Origin: Prolixibacteraceae bacterium
GTDB taxonomy: Bacteria > Bacteroidota > Bacteroidia > Bacteroidales > Prolixibacteraceae
Length of the DNA stretch: 6,992 nucleotides
Assembly (NCBI GenBank): GCA_009782655.1
Contig: WRIQ01000059.1
Location: 1 to 6,992, forward strand
Direction: 5' to 3'
Positions 1 to 6,277 of this stretch are shown in pieces. The position numbers and the translations under genes were made by a program. Under the pieces are notes generated by a model, which ran no database searches, was not told where the DNA came from, and saw nothing but the letters and a program-made list of their open reading frames with translations. The stretch's first letter is position 1. Each line of letters opens with the position of its first letter.

Positions 1-295
1 CACACTCAAAAGCAATACGTATATCGTCGTCGCTTTTCAAGCCGCCACCGAAATCAATAACTAATTCTGTTTTTACCGCTATCGTTTCCAGCGTTTTGTA
101 ATTTACAATATGTTGCGCTTTTGCGCCGTCGAGGTCCACCAGATGAAGCCGCACGACGCCTGCGTCTTCGAATTGCTGCGCCACCTCCAGCGGATTTTCG
201 TTGTAAATTTTCTTACGTTCATAATCGCCCTGCGACAAGCGCACACATTTCCCATCGATGATGTCGATGGCTGGGATAATTTCTATTTTCTGCAT
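1..295 (-). CDS. hisA: HisA, phosphoribosylformimino-AICAR isomerase (partial)
   Basis: This is the N-terminal part (98 complete codons of a usual ~240) of the histidine-pathway isomerase that converts ProFAR to PRFAR, a cytosolic (beta/alpha)8-barrel enzyme. The start is the ATG at 295-293, giving [16 protein letters not shown]. The strand-1 motif IPAID carries the expected catalytic Asp (residue 11). It is followed by VRLSQGDY (18-25), the strongly HisA-like [11 protein letters not shown] (50-60) and the phosphate-binding DFGGG loop (81-85). The HLVDLDGA motif distinguishes HisA from the paralogue HisF. The start lies 11 bp after the argF' stop on the same strand, so it is probably read from the arg transcript. 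The window edge cuts the gene; the remaining barrel and second catalytic Asp are not visible. Confidence 0.93.
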   Translation of the reverse strand, partial: MQKIEIIPAIDIIDGKCVRLSQGDYERKKIYNENPLEVAQQFEDAGVVRLHLVDLDGAKAQHIVNYKTLETIAVKTELVIDFGGGLKSDDDIRIAFEC

Positions 296-306
296 GGCAT
301 CCGAAG

Positions 307-1257
307 TTACGGCAAATCTTCGAGTATCATTTTCAGCACGGCTTGCGCCGACCATTCGCGGTTGGCGGCTTCGTGGATTACCACCGAGTCGGGACTGTCT
401 ATAACCTCGTCGCTGACGATCATATTGCGTCGCACCGGCAGACAATGCATGAATTTGGCATGGTTGGTGAGCGCCATTTTTTCCGTATCCACCGTCCAGT
501 TCATATCTCTCGAAAGAATCTGCCCGTAGTTATTGTATGAGGCCCAGTTTTTTGCGTATATAAAATCGGCCCCTTCGAAAGCTTTCTTCTGATTGTATTC
601 CACATTCAGGCCGTTCATAAATTGTGGCGCCAGTTCGTAGCCTTCAGGATGGGTGACCACCAATTCGTATTGAGTTTTCAACATCCACTCCACAAATGAG
701 TTAGGGACGGCCTGCGGCAGGGCGCGCGGATGCGGAGCCCACGTGAGAACCACTTTGGGGCGCGGCTTGGTTTTCAGCTCTTCGATGGTGATTAAATCGG
801 CGAAGCTCTGCAACGGATGGCGCGTAGCCGCTTCCATGCTCACAATGGGAACGCCCGCATATTCGATAAACTGATTCAGGATTTTCTCTTGATAATCGTC
901 GTCGCGGTTTTCGAAGCGAGCAAACGAACGAACGCCAATAATGTCGCAGTAGGAACCGATAACGGGAACCGCCTCGCGCAGGTGTTCCGGTTTGTCGCCG
1001 TCCATTACAACGCCCAACTCGGTTTCCAGTTTCCAGCCATCTTCATTGACGTTCAACACCATCGTGTTCATTCCCAAATTCATGGCCGCTTTCTGCGTAC
1101 TCAGGCGCGTGCGCAGGCTCGAATTGAAAAATATCAGGATCATGGTTTTGTTTTCCCCTAACCGACTGTAGGCAAACGGGGTTTTTTTCACGTCGAAAGC
1201 CGTCTCTAACGCTTTTTTCAAATCGGGAACATCGTTTACTGAAGTGAAATGTCTCAT
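307..1257 (-). CDS. argF': ArgF', N-succinylornithine carbamoyltransferase
   Basis: This 316-residue cytosolic transcarbamylase transfers the carbamoyl group of carbamoyl phosphate to an N-acylated ornithine, giving N-acylcitrulline. Visible motifs are the carbamoyl-phosphate site FFNSSLRTR (43-51), HPLQ (147-150), a long proline-rich loop [12 protein letters not shown] (174-185) typical of the knotted AOTCase/SOTCase branch, and HCLPVRR (271-277). Length and sequence agree well with what I recall of the B. fragilis enzyme. In that family the residue in the DGDKPEH loop sets specificity: Pro90 in the succinylornithine enzyme of B. fragilis, Glu92 in the acetylornithine enzyme of Xanthomonas. 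Here Pro falls exactly at position 90, so N-succinylornithine is the predicted substrate. It starts 26 bp after argD and is followed 11 bp later by hisA. An ordinary ornithine carbamoyltransferase is unlikely. Confidence 0.95.
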   Translation of the reverse strand: MRHFTSVNDVPDLKKALETAFDVKKTPFAYSRLGENKTMILIFFNSSLRTRLSTQKAAMNLGMNTMVLNVNEDGWKLETELGVVMDGDKPEHLREAVPVIGSYCDIIGVRSFARFENRDDDYQEKILNQFIEYAGVPIVSMEAATRHPLQSFADLITIEELKTKPRPKVVLTWAPHPRALPQAVPNSFVEWMLKTQYELVVTHPEGYELAPQFMNGLNVEYNQKKAFEGADFIYAKNWASYNNYGQILSRDMNWTVDTEKMALTNHAKFMHCLPVRRNMIVSDEVIDSPDSVVIHEAANREWSAQAVLKMILEDLP

Positions 1258-1283
1258 GTTGTTGTCGTTTTATTTGCGATAAT

Positions 1284-2423
1284 CTATTTATATGTGTTGA
1301 ACGCTTCCAGCACTTCCTGCAACGCATCGATAAAAACCATTGCATCCCCTTTGGCGAGCGACAGGGGGGGCAGCAAACGGATGGTGTTTTGTCCCGAAAA
1401 CCCGGTGAAAATATGATAATCGGAGAGCAGTTTTTTTCGCAATTCGCTGACAGGATAATTAAATTCGAGTCCCAGCATCAGGCCGCAACCACGAACCAAA
1501 AACCGGCCGGATTTAACGAGCTGCTCCTTCATGAAATCGCCGGTTTCTTTTGCGTTTTCAATCAGGTTTTCGGCTTCTAATACCTCTAAAACAGCGATGG
1601 CTGCCGCGCAAGCCAAGTGGTTGCCTCCAAAAGTGGTTCCCAACATGCCATACCAAGGTTTTATCGCGGGATGAATGAGTACGCCGCCAATGGGAAAACC
1701 GTTGCCCATTCCTTTGGCGGCAGTTATGATGTCGGGGCGAATGTTCGCATACTGATGGGCGAAAAATTTGCCCGAACGTCCATAGCCCGACTGAATTTCG
1801 TCTAAAATGAGCAGTGCGCCATTTTTGTGCGCCAGCCTGACGAGGCCTTCCAAAAATGAGGTGTCAGGAACGTTGACACCGCCCACACCCTGAATGCCTT
1901 CCACCAAAACAGCAGCTATCTCTTCGGTTGCAAAAGCCTTTTCCACAGCTTCCAAATTGTTGAATGGCAGAATGATGGCATTTGACGTTTGATTCACCGG
2001 CGCAACAATCGTCGGATTGTCGGTAAGCGCCACCGCTGCCGACGTCCGTCCATGAAAACCTTTGCTGAAAGCAACGAACTTTTTCCGCTGCGTAGTAAAG
2101 GACGCCAACTTGATGGCATTCTCGTTGGCTTCGGCGCCAGAATTACACAAAAACAGATGATAATCATCATATTCAGAGAGCCGCATCAATTTTTCGGCCA
2201 GCTCGTGCTGTAATGGATTTTGCACCGAATTGGAATAAAATCCGATTTTGGCAAGCTGGCCGTTTATTTTTTCCACATAGTGCGGATGGGTGTGGCCGAT
2301 GGAAATCACGGCATGTCCGCCGTAAAGGTCAAGATATTTTATGCCCCTTGAATCCCAAAGGTAGCAACCTTCCGCCCTTTCGGGGGTAACATCAAGCAGT
2401 TTATATACATCAAATAATTTCAT
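1284..2423 (-). CDS. argD: ArgD, N-acylornithine aminotransferase
   Basis: This 379-residue PLP-dependent class-III aminotransferase interconverts N-acylglutamate semialdehyde and N-acylornithine, using glutamate as amino donor. The sequence shows the cofactor phosphate motif NSGAEAN (94-100), KGFHGRT (121-127), the PLP-contacting Asp-Glu pair in LILDEIQSGYGR (205-216; D208, E209), the Schiff-base lysine in ITAAKG (K237), and TTFGGNHLACAAA (263-275). It is slightly shorter than many ArgD proteins (~390-400) but no core motif is missing. The start MKLFDVYKLL follows an A/T-rich stretch without a clear Shine-Dalgarno sequence, which is usual in Bacteroidota. From context (the downstream succinylornithine-type ArgF'), the acyl group is probably succinyl. 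It might also serve as the lysine-pathway succinyl-DAP aminotransferase, as some ArgD enzymes do; this cannot be judged from sequence alone. Confidence 0.95.
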   Translation of the reverse strand: MKLFDVYKLLDVTPERAEGCYLWDSRGIKYLDLYGGHAVISIGHTHPHYVEKINGQLAKIGFYSNSVQNPLQHELAEKLMRLSEYDDYHLFLCNSGAEANENAIKLASFTTQRKKFVAFSKGFHGRTSAAVALTDNPTIVAPVNQTSNAIILPFNNLEAVEKAFATEEIAAVLVEGIQGVGGVNVPDTSFLEGLVRLAHKNGALLILDEIQSGYGRSGKFFAHQYANIRPDIITAAKGMGNGFPIGGVLIHPAIKPWYGMLGTTFGGNHLACAAAIAVLEVLEAENLIENAKETGDFMKEQLVKSGRFLVRGCGLMLGLEFNYPVSELRKKLLSDYHIFTGFSGQNTIRLLPPLSLAKGDAMVFIDALQEVLEAFNTYK

Positions 2424-2525
2424 TATTAATGGTTTACGTAAGACCTATTTCATATTCAATCCAGATTTTCCGTCAATATTTTGCCGTAACTTTCAGGGTT
2501 TCCTTCATACCTTTTTCTTCGTTGC

Positions 2526-2558
2526 CCAAGTTAAAACTGTCATTTTCCACTTATCAAA
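2526..2558 (-). promoter_or_regulatory. Possible internal promoter before argD
   Basis: The 130-bp gap between argC and argD (2424-2553) is the longest inside the operon and has no convincing ORF. On the minus strand TTTG (2558-2555, at the argC stop codon) is followed after 21 bp by TAACTTGG (2533-2526), one mismatch from the Bacteroidota -7 consensus TAnnTTTG. The 21-bp spacing equals that of the argR promoter candidate. It could provide extra transcription of argD-argF'-hisA. Such short motifs arise often by chance, so this is a weak call. No ARG-box-like palindrome was seen beside it. Confidence 0.25.
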
Positions 2559-3525
2559 ACGCTATCGGCTTCAAATTCAATCCTGTACGCTCGTCGATCC
2601 CAAACATGAGGTTCATATTCTGCACGGCCTGTCCCGAAGCGCCTTTCAGCAGATTATCTGTACAACTGATAATCACCAATTTGTCGCCATGTTTTTCCAT
2701 GTAAAGCAGCGCTTTGTTGGTGTTTACCACCTGTTTCAGCGCCGGGTTTTTTTCTGAAATAACGACAAACGGCTGGTTTTTATAAAATTCGGCATATAAC
2801 TTTTTGGCGTCTTCCGGGCTTCCGTCGAAGCGGGTGTATGCCGATACAAAAATTCCGCGGGTGTGGTTTCCCCTGATGGGTACAAAGTTGAAACCGGCAT
2901 CGAAATTGGGCTGCAACTGCCTGATGCTTTGCATTATTTCCCTTTCGTGCTGATGTTCGAAAATCTTATACGCCGACAGGTTATTTCTTCGCCAACTGAA
3001 ATGAGTGGAAACTTCGGGGTTTTGCCCTGCCCCCGTTGAACCGGTGATGGCCTGCACATGCACTTCGTAATTCAGTTTTTGCGCTGCCGCCAAGGGAAGG
3101 AGCGCCAGTTGTATTCCTGTGGCAAAGCATCCCGGATTGGCAATAAAATCGGCTTTGCAAATGGTCTCTTTGTTCAATTCGGGCAATCCGTAAATGAAAT
3201 CATGGTCGGCGCTTTTCTCCCTGAAATCGGCGCTTAAATCAATGATTTTGAGCCCCGTGGGAAGCCTGTTTTCTTGCATGAAGCGTTTCGACTTTCCGTG
3301 GCCCATACAGAGAAAAAGCGCCTGCACCGACGCCCAATCCGCATCTTTGGTAAAAACCAAACCGGTTTCGCCCAACAAATCGTCGTGCACATGCGCAACC
3401 GGGTTTCCGGCATTGCTCCCGCTTTGTGCAAAAACAATTTCGGCATACGGGTGGTTGAGTAAAATGCGGACGAGTTCTCCGGCGGTATATCCGGCGGCTC
3501 CGGCGATTCCAACTTTTATCTTCAT
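2554..3525 (-). CDS. argC: ArgC, N-acyl-gamma-glutamyl-phosphate reductase
   Basis: This 323-residue enzyme reduces N-acyl-gamma-glutamyl phosphate to the semialdehyde with NADPH, the third step of arginine synthesis. The N-terminal Rossmann motif is GIAGAAGYTAGEL (6-18). The catalytic cysteine sits in NPGCFATG (130-137; C133). The catalytic-histidine region is FEHQHEREI (189-197), followed by PIRGNHTRGI (216-225) and the C-terminal GASGQAVQNMN (295-305). Length fits the short (type 2, ~310-320 aa) ArgC group. Its ATG overlaps the argG stop in an ATGA arrangement (3525-3522), which suggests translational coupling. By context the substrate may be the succinylated form; nothing in the motifs themselves settles acetyl versus succinyl. 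Confidence 0.96.
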   Translation of the reverse strand: MKIKVGIAGAAGYTAGELVRILLNHPYAEIVFAQSGSNAGNPVAHVHDDLLGETGLVFTKDADWASVQALFLCMGHGKSKRFMQENRLPTGLKIIDLSADFREKSADHDFIYGLPELNKETICKADFIANPGCFATGIQLALLPLAAAQKLNYEVHVQAITGSTGAGQNPEVSTHFSWRRNNLSAYKIFEHQHEREIMQSIRQLQPNFDAGFNFVPIRGNHTRGIFVSAYTRFDGSPEDAKKLYAEFYKNQPFVVISEKNPALKQVVNTNKALLYMEKHGDKLVIISCTDNLLKGASGQAVQNMNLMFGIDERTGLNLKPIAF

Positions 3526-4712
3526 TTTTTATTGACTGAGTTGTAAATCTTGAGGTAATTGGCCATTATTTTGGTGAACCCAATTACATCTTCGCCTTTC
3601 CACGCCTTGCTTTCTTCGCCATACACGCCAAAGGCGGAACTCATCAGGTCGTTGGGCGAATCGATGCCCTGCAACTCGAAATGACAGGGTTTCAGGGCTA
3701 CAAATACGCTTCCGTTGACGGTTTCCTGAGTGTCTTCGAGAAAAACTTCGATATTCCGCATCACCGGCTCCAAGTATAGCGATTCGTGGAGGAACATGCC
3801 ATACCAGTTGCCCAGTTGTTCTTTCCAATAGAGCTGCCATTTTGTGAGCGTATGTTTCTCCAGCAGATGGTGCGCTTTTATGATAATCAGTGGCGCTGCG
3901 GCTTCAAAACCCACGCGCCCCTTGATTCCTATGATGGTGTCGCCTACATGAATATCGCGGCCTATGGCGTAGGGCGCAGCTTTCGCTTCCAACGCCTGAA
4001 TGATTGCCGCTCCGCTTTTATAGCGAATGCCGTCGATGGCTTTTAGCTCTCCTTTTTCGAATGTGAGTTCAATTACCTCCGGTTCTTTGGCCTGCAACTG
4101 CGTGGGATAAGCCTCATCGGGCAGCGGCTTGAGGGAGGTCAATGTTTCCTTTCCGCCAATGCTGGTGCCCCACAATCCCTGATTAATGGAATATTGCATT
4201 TTTGCAAAATCATCGTCGACGCCATGTTTGCGGAGATAATCGATCTCTTCTTCGCGGCTCAACGACAATTCGCGAATGGGCGCGAGGATTTCTATTTCCG
4301 GCGCCAAAACCTGAAAAGTCAAGTCGAAGCGTACCTGATCGTTTCCTGCACCTGTGCTCCCATGAGCCACATAACCGGCGCCGATGCTTTTGGCATATCC
4401 GATGATTGCCAAAGCTTGGAAAACGCGTTCCGAACTCACGGAAATGGGATAGGTATTGTTGCGCAATACATTGGCATACACCATATAACGAATACACTTC
4501 TGATAATAATCTTCGGTGATATCAATCGACACATGTTTTTTTGCACCCAGTTTGTACGCTTTTTTTTCGATGGTTTCGAGTTCTGCTTCGCTAAAACCTC
4601 CGGTGTTGGCAATGGCCGTATAAACCTCAAATCCTTTTTCTTCAGTAAGATATTTTACGCAAAACGACGTATCCAAACCTCCACTAAACGCTAAAACCAA
4701 TTTTTTTTTCAT
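3522..4712 (-). CDS. argG: ArgG, argininosuccinate synthase
   Basis: This 396-residue cytosolic ligase joins citrulline and aspartate with ATP to form argininosuccinate. The N-terminal pyrophosphate-binding loop is AFSGGLDTS (8-16). The second signature HGSTGAGNDQVRFD (117-130) and the NQGLWG segment (177-182) are both present, and length matches the usual ~400. The start at 4712 is followed directly by nine consecutive A bases (codons 2-4 all AAA), a homopolymer prone to slippage and sequencing error; the reading frame here is intact. It is separated from the upstream GNAT gene by 83 bp and overlaps argC by 4 bp. Its product needs ArgH (argininosuccinate lyase), which is not encoded in the window. 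Confidence 0.97.
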   Translation of the reverse strand: MKKKLVLAFSGGLDTSFCVKYLTEEKGFEVYTAIANTGGFSEAELETIEKKAYKLGAKKHVSIDITEDYYQKCIRYMVYANVLRNNTYPISVSSERVFQALAIIGYAKSIGAGYVAHGSTGAGNDQVRFDLTFQVLAPEIEILAPIRELSLSREEEIDYLRKHGVDDDFAKMQYSINQGLWGTSIGGKETLTSLKPLPDEAYPTQLQAKEPEVIELTFEKGELKAIDGIRYKSGAAIIQALEAKAAPYAIGRDIHVGDTIIGIKGRVGFEAAAPLIIIKAHHLLEKHTLTKWQLYWKEQLGNWYGMFLHESLYLEPVMRNIEVFLEDTQETVNGSVFVALKPCHFELQGIDSPNDLMSSAFGVYGEESKAWKGEDVIGFTKIMANYLKIYNSVNKK

Positions 4713-4795
4713 GATGATATGTTATTATTCCTATTACTCCAATGGTGATAATTTGCAAATGACGGGCAAAAATTTTTCCCGGTTTTTGGCGCCGC
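4713..4795. other. GNAT-argG spacer with small palindromes
   Basis: This 83-bp spacer contains no ORF. It holds a perfect 10-bp palindrome ATTTGCAAAT (4751-4760) and a second, nearly perfect inverted repeat CGGGcAAAAATTTTTCCCG (4763-4781). The second has no loop and no T-run on the minus strand, so it does not look like a terminator for the operon. I saw no good Bacteroidota promoter or ARG box. The role is unknown; it may be a processing or attenuation site, or nothing. Confidence 0.4.
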
Positions 4796-5482
4796 TCAAG
4801 CCTGAACCGCCTTCCCTGGTTCTTTCCCGAATGAGCGGTACCTTTTCAGCAATTCGATGGTATTTTTCGGCGTAAATTTTTTCATATAATCGAGCAGCGA
4901 GCGCTTTTTTATTTCACTGCCGTTTCCGTTTTTTTCGGTTTCCCACGCTGGATCGTACAACATTCCGGTACACAAGCATTTGGTGCGGCCCGTGCGTTGC
5001 AGGATATCATAATTCACGCATCCCTGGCATCCTTTCCAAAACGATTCATCGTCGGTCAGCTCCGAATAGGTCACGGGGCGATAGCCCAATGCATGATTTA
5101 TTTTCATCACAGCCAAACCGGTGGTGAGGCCGAACAATTTCGCGTCGGGAAATTTGGTGCGCGAAAGCTCAAACGCCTTCTGCTTGATAGCTTTTGCCAG
5201 TCCGATGCCGCGATAATCGGGATTTACAATCAACCCCGAATTGGCCACATATTTGGCGGTTCCCCACGATTCGATATAGCAAAACCCAGCAAAAAGGCCG
5301 CCTTCCAGCGCGATGATGGCTTTGCCTTCCTCCATTTTTTTCGTCAGGTAGTCGTGCGAACGGCGAGCTATTCCCGTTCCGCGCTGCCGGGCTGCCATTT
5401 CAATGGTATCGTTGATAACATTGACATACCTGAGATGTTGCTCGCCGGCAACCTCGACCGTTATATTTTTCAATTCTTTCAT
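4796..5482 (-). CDS. GNAT N-acyltransferase, candidate N-succinylglutamate synthase (ArgA role)
   Basis: This 228-residue cytosolic GNAT-fold protein lies between argR and argG. The acyl-CoA-binding loop is seen as YRGIGLAKAIKQ (90-101), preceded by the strand ANSGLIVNP (80-88) and followed by LFGLTTGLAVMKINHALGYRPV (116-137). After the GNAT core comes an unusual cysteine module, CQGC (152-155) and CLC (169-171), that is CxxC-x13-CxC, with the layout of a metal-binding knuckle. A polar, lysine-rich tail follows (181-228). The operon has no classical argA or argJ, and ArgF' is the succinylornithine type, so the likely job is to acylate glutamate with succinyl-CoA as the first pathway step. I recall related GNAT proteins in Bacteroides arginine clusters being assigned such a role, but could not verify this here. 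Alternatives are N-acetylglutamate synthase, or a GNAT acting on another substrate. The family call is firm; the substrate is inferred. Confidence 0.8.
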   Translation of the reverse strand: MKELKNITVEVAGEQHLRYVNVINDTIEMAARQRGTGIARRSHDYLTKKMEEGKAIIALEGGLFAGFCYIESWGTAKYVANSGLIVNPDYRGIGLAKAIKQKAFELSRTKFPDAKLFGLTTGLAVMKINHALGYRPVTYSELTDDESFWKGCQGCVNYDILQRTGRTKCLCTGMLYDPAWETEKNGNGSEIKKRSLLDYMKKFTPKNTIELLKRYRSFGKEPGKAVQA

Positions 5483-5509
5483 TTTCGATGATTCAGAAAT
5501 ATTTAATGT

Positions 5510-5992
5510 TCAAATTTTATCATTTAACATTGGTATGATTTTTTTCAGCACGGCGATAATTTCCTGATGCGCTACGCTTTCTCGCAGGATTAACAAGATG
5601 GTATCATCACCGGCAATAGTGCCAAGAATCTCCCACAACGAAGCATTGTCGATAACTGCGGCGATGCTGCTGGCGTATCCCGGCGCGGTTTTCACCACCG
5701 CCAAATTACCCGAAAACGAAATTCCACGGAAACCATCGGACAGGAATTTAATCTGCTCGGCACTTTTCGGCGCCACCAGGCCTGCAATCGCATCCGGCAA
5801 AACATAGGTGTAACCGTCGGCGCCATCGGCTATTTTGCCCACCCGCAGCAGCTTCAAATCGCGCGATAAAGTTGCCTGCGTAAGCTCAAAACCCCGACTG
5901 CGCAAGCCTTCCAGCAGCTTCTCCTGACTGTGGACGCCGCCCGAAGAAATCAGTTGGCGTATGGTAGTGTGGCGTTCCAGCTTGTTTTTCAT
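5510..5992 (-). CDS. argR: ArgR, arginine-responsive repressor
   Basis: This 160-residue transcription factor (family usually ~150-160) senses L-arginine as a hexamer and binds ARG boxes. The N-terminal winged helix (about 5-60) includes [16 protein letters not shown] and the recognition helix [12 protein letters not shown] (38-49; Ser43-Arg44). The C-terminal oligomerisation and arginine-binding domain contains [13 protein letters not shown] (103-115) and the signature [10 protein letters not shown] (124-133), with the Asp pair D129-D130 that contacts arginine in known ArgR structures. It is the first gene of the operon. Two ARG-box-like palindromes lie immediately upstream of its ATG, so it very probably represses itself and the biosynthetic genes behind it. 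The GNAT gene starts 27 bp after its stop. Confidence 0.96.
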   Translation of the reverse strand: MKNKLERHTTIRQLISSGGVHSQEKLLEGLRSRGFELTQATLSRDLKLLRVGKIADGADGYTYVLPDAIAGLVAPKSAEQIKFLSDGFRGISFSGNLAVVKTAPGYASSIAAVIDNASLWEILGTIAGDDTILLILRESVAHQEIIAVLKKIIPMLNDKI

Positions 5993-6010
5993 TATGAATT
6001 TTTATTCATT
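5993..6010. promoter_or_regulatory. ARG box 1 (ArgR operator)
   Basis: The core ATGAATTTTTATTCAT (5994-6009) is a palindrome with perfect 6-bp arms around TTTT. With its flanking T on each side it satisfies the E. coli ARG-box consensus WnTGAATWWWWATTCAnW at every position. It begins one base upstream of the argR start codon, so on the predicted transcript it lies in the leader. It is paired with box 2 at a centre distance of 21 bp. Confidence 0.85.
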
Positions 6011-6013
6011 TTT

Positions 6014-6031
6014 GATGCAAATTTATACATT
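6014..6031. promoter_or_regulatory. ARG box 2 (ArgR operator)
   Basis: The core ATGCAAATTTATACAT (6015-6030) matches box 1 at 12 of 16 positions. It is separated from it by exactly 3 bp when both are taken as 18-mers, the spacing known for tandem ARG boxes in enterobacteria. It is less symmetrical than box 1 (5 of 8 arm positions pair). It fully covers the predicted -7 promoter element of argR, which would let bound ArgR block RNA polymerase. Confidence 0.75.
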
Positions 6032-6050
6032 TTTGCAAACCAACTTCAAT
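6018..6050 (-). promoter_or_regulatory. argR operon promoter (Bacteroidota type)
   Basis: On the minus strand the element TAAATTTG (6025-6018) is an exact match to the Bacteroidota primary-sigma -7 consensus TAnnTTTG. ATTG (6050-6047), 21 bp upstream, is a three-of-four match to the -33 TTTG. Transcription would start around 6011-6014, leaving a leader of roughly 20 nt that consists mostly of ARG box 1. No other convincing promoter was seen for the operon. Confidence 0.65.
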
Positions 6051-6106
6051 CTTGACAAAAAATATCTGTTTTTTGATGAAAATTAACTAAACGTTACACA
6101 CAGGCG

Positions 6107-6131
6107 AATTGAGAATTAAAAATTGAGAATT
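6107..6131. repeat. Short tandem direct repeat AATTGAGAATT
   Basis: AATTGAGAATT occurs at 6107-6117 and again at 6121-6131, a 14-bp period, followed by the related GGTTGAAAATTAAAT. Degenerate runs of this type are often seen in AT-rich intergenic DNA of Bacteroidota. No function can be assigned. Confidence 0.6.
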
Positions 6132-6149
6132 GGGGGTTGAAAATTAAAT

Positions 6150-6206
6150 AGCGGAGCGCTTCCTACGCCGAACCTCGTCCTGCCGAATTTCAAATTCGGC
6201 AAGACG
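6150..6206. repeat. Inverted-repeat element between argR and the TA module
   Basis: The segment has a small hairpin AGCG-GAG-CGCT (6150-6160). A stronger inverted repeat follows: TGCCGAATTT and AAATTCGGCA (6181-6190 and 6192-6201) are perfect 10-bp arms around one C. The stem extends by CGTC/GACG (6176-6179, 6203-6206) after one mismatch. No T-run follows on either strand, so an intrinsic terminator is unlikely. The composition differs from the AT-rich DNA on both sides, and the appearance is that of a REP-like or MITE-like extragenic palindrome. The identity is not known. Confidence 0.6.
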
Positions 6207-6221
6207 TATGGAGAAAAAAAT

Positions 6222-6263
6222 AGTAAAATATACTATATGCATCATATACATTTTGTATCTTTG
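6222..6263 (+). promoter_or_regulatory. Toxin-antitoxin promoter and nested palindromes
   Basis: TATCTTTG (6256-6263) is an exact Bacteroidota -7 element on the plus strand, 14 bp before the antitoxin ATG, so the mRNA leader would be only about 8-11 nt. No good -33 TTTG is present at the expected distance. Immediately upstream lie overlapping small palindromes: TATATG-CAT-CATATA (6234-6248), ATACA-TTT-TGTAT (6246-6258) and AGTA-n5-TACT (6222-6234). Such clustered repeats over a promoter suit an autorepressing ribbon-helix-helix antitoxin; binding is inferred. Confidence 0.5.
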
Positions 6264-6277
6264 CGGAAAAGAAAATT

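Noticed and set aside
4763..4781. Inverted repeat CGGGcAAAAATTTTTCCCG as a rho-independent terminator after the GNAT gene
   Set aside because: It has no loop except by opening A-T pairs, the GC part of the stem is only 4 bp, and no T-run follows on the minus strand where the operon is transcribed.
110..5807. Plus-strand open frames of 60-166 codons opposite the arg genes (for example 4194-4694, 4997-5491, 817-1161)
   Set aside because: They lie antisense to genes with complete family motifs, have no recognisable domains and no promoter, and reflect codon bias of the real strand.
6032..6050. A third ARG box upstream of box 2
   Set aside because: TTTGCAAACCAACTTCAA resembles half-sites, but the arms are out of register and the 3-bp spacing is not kept.
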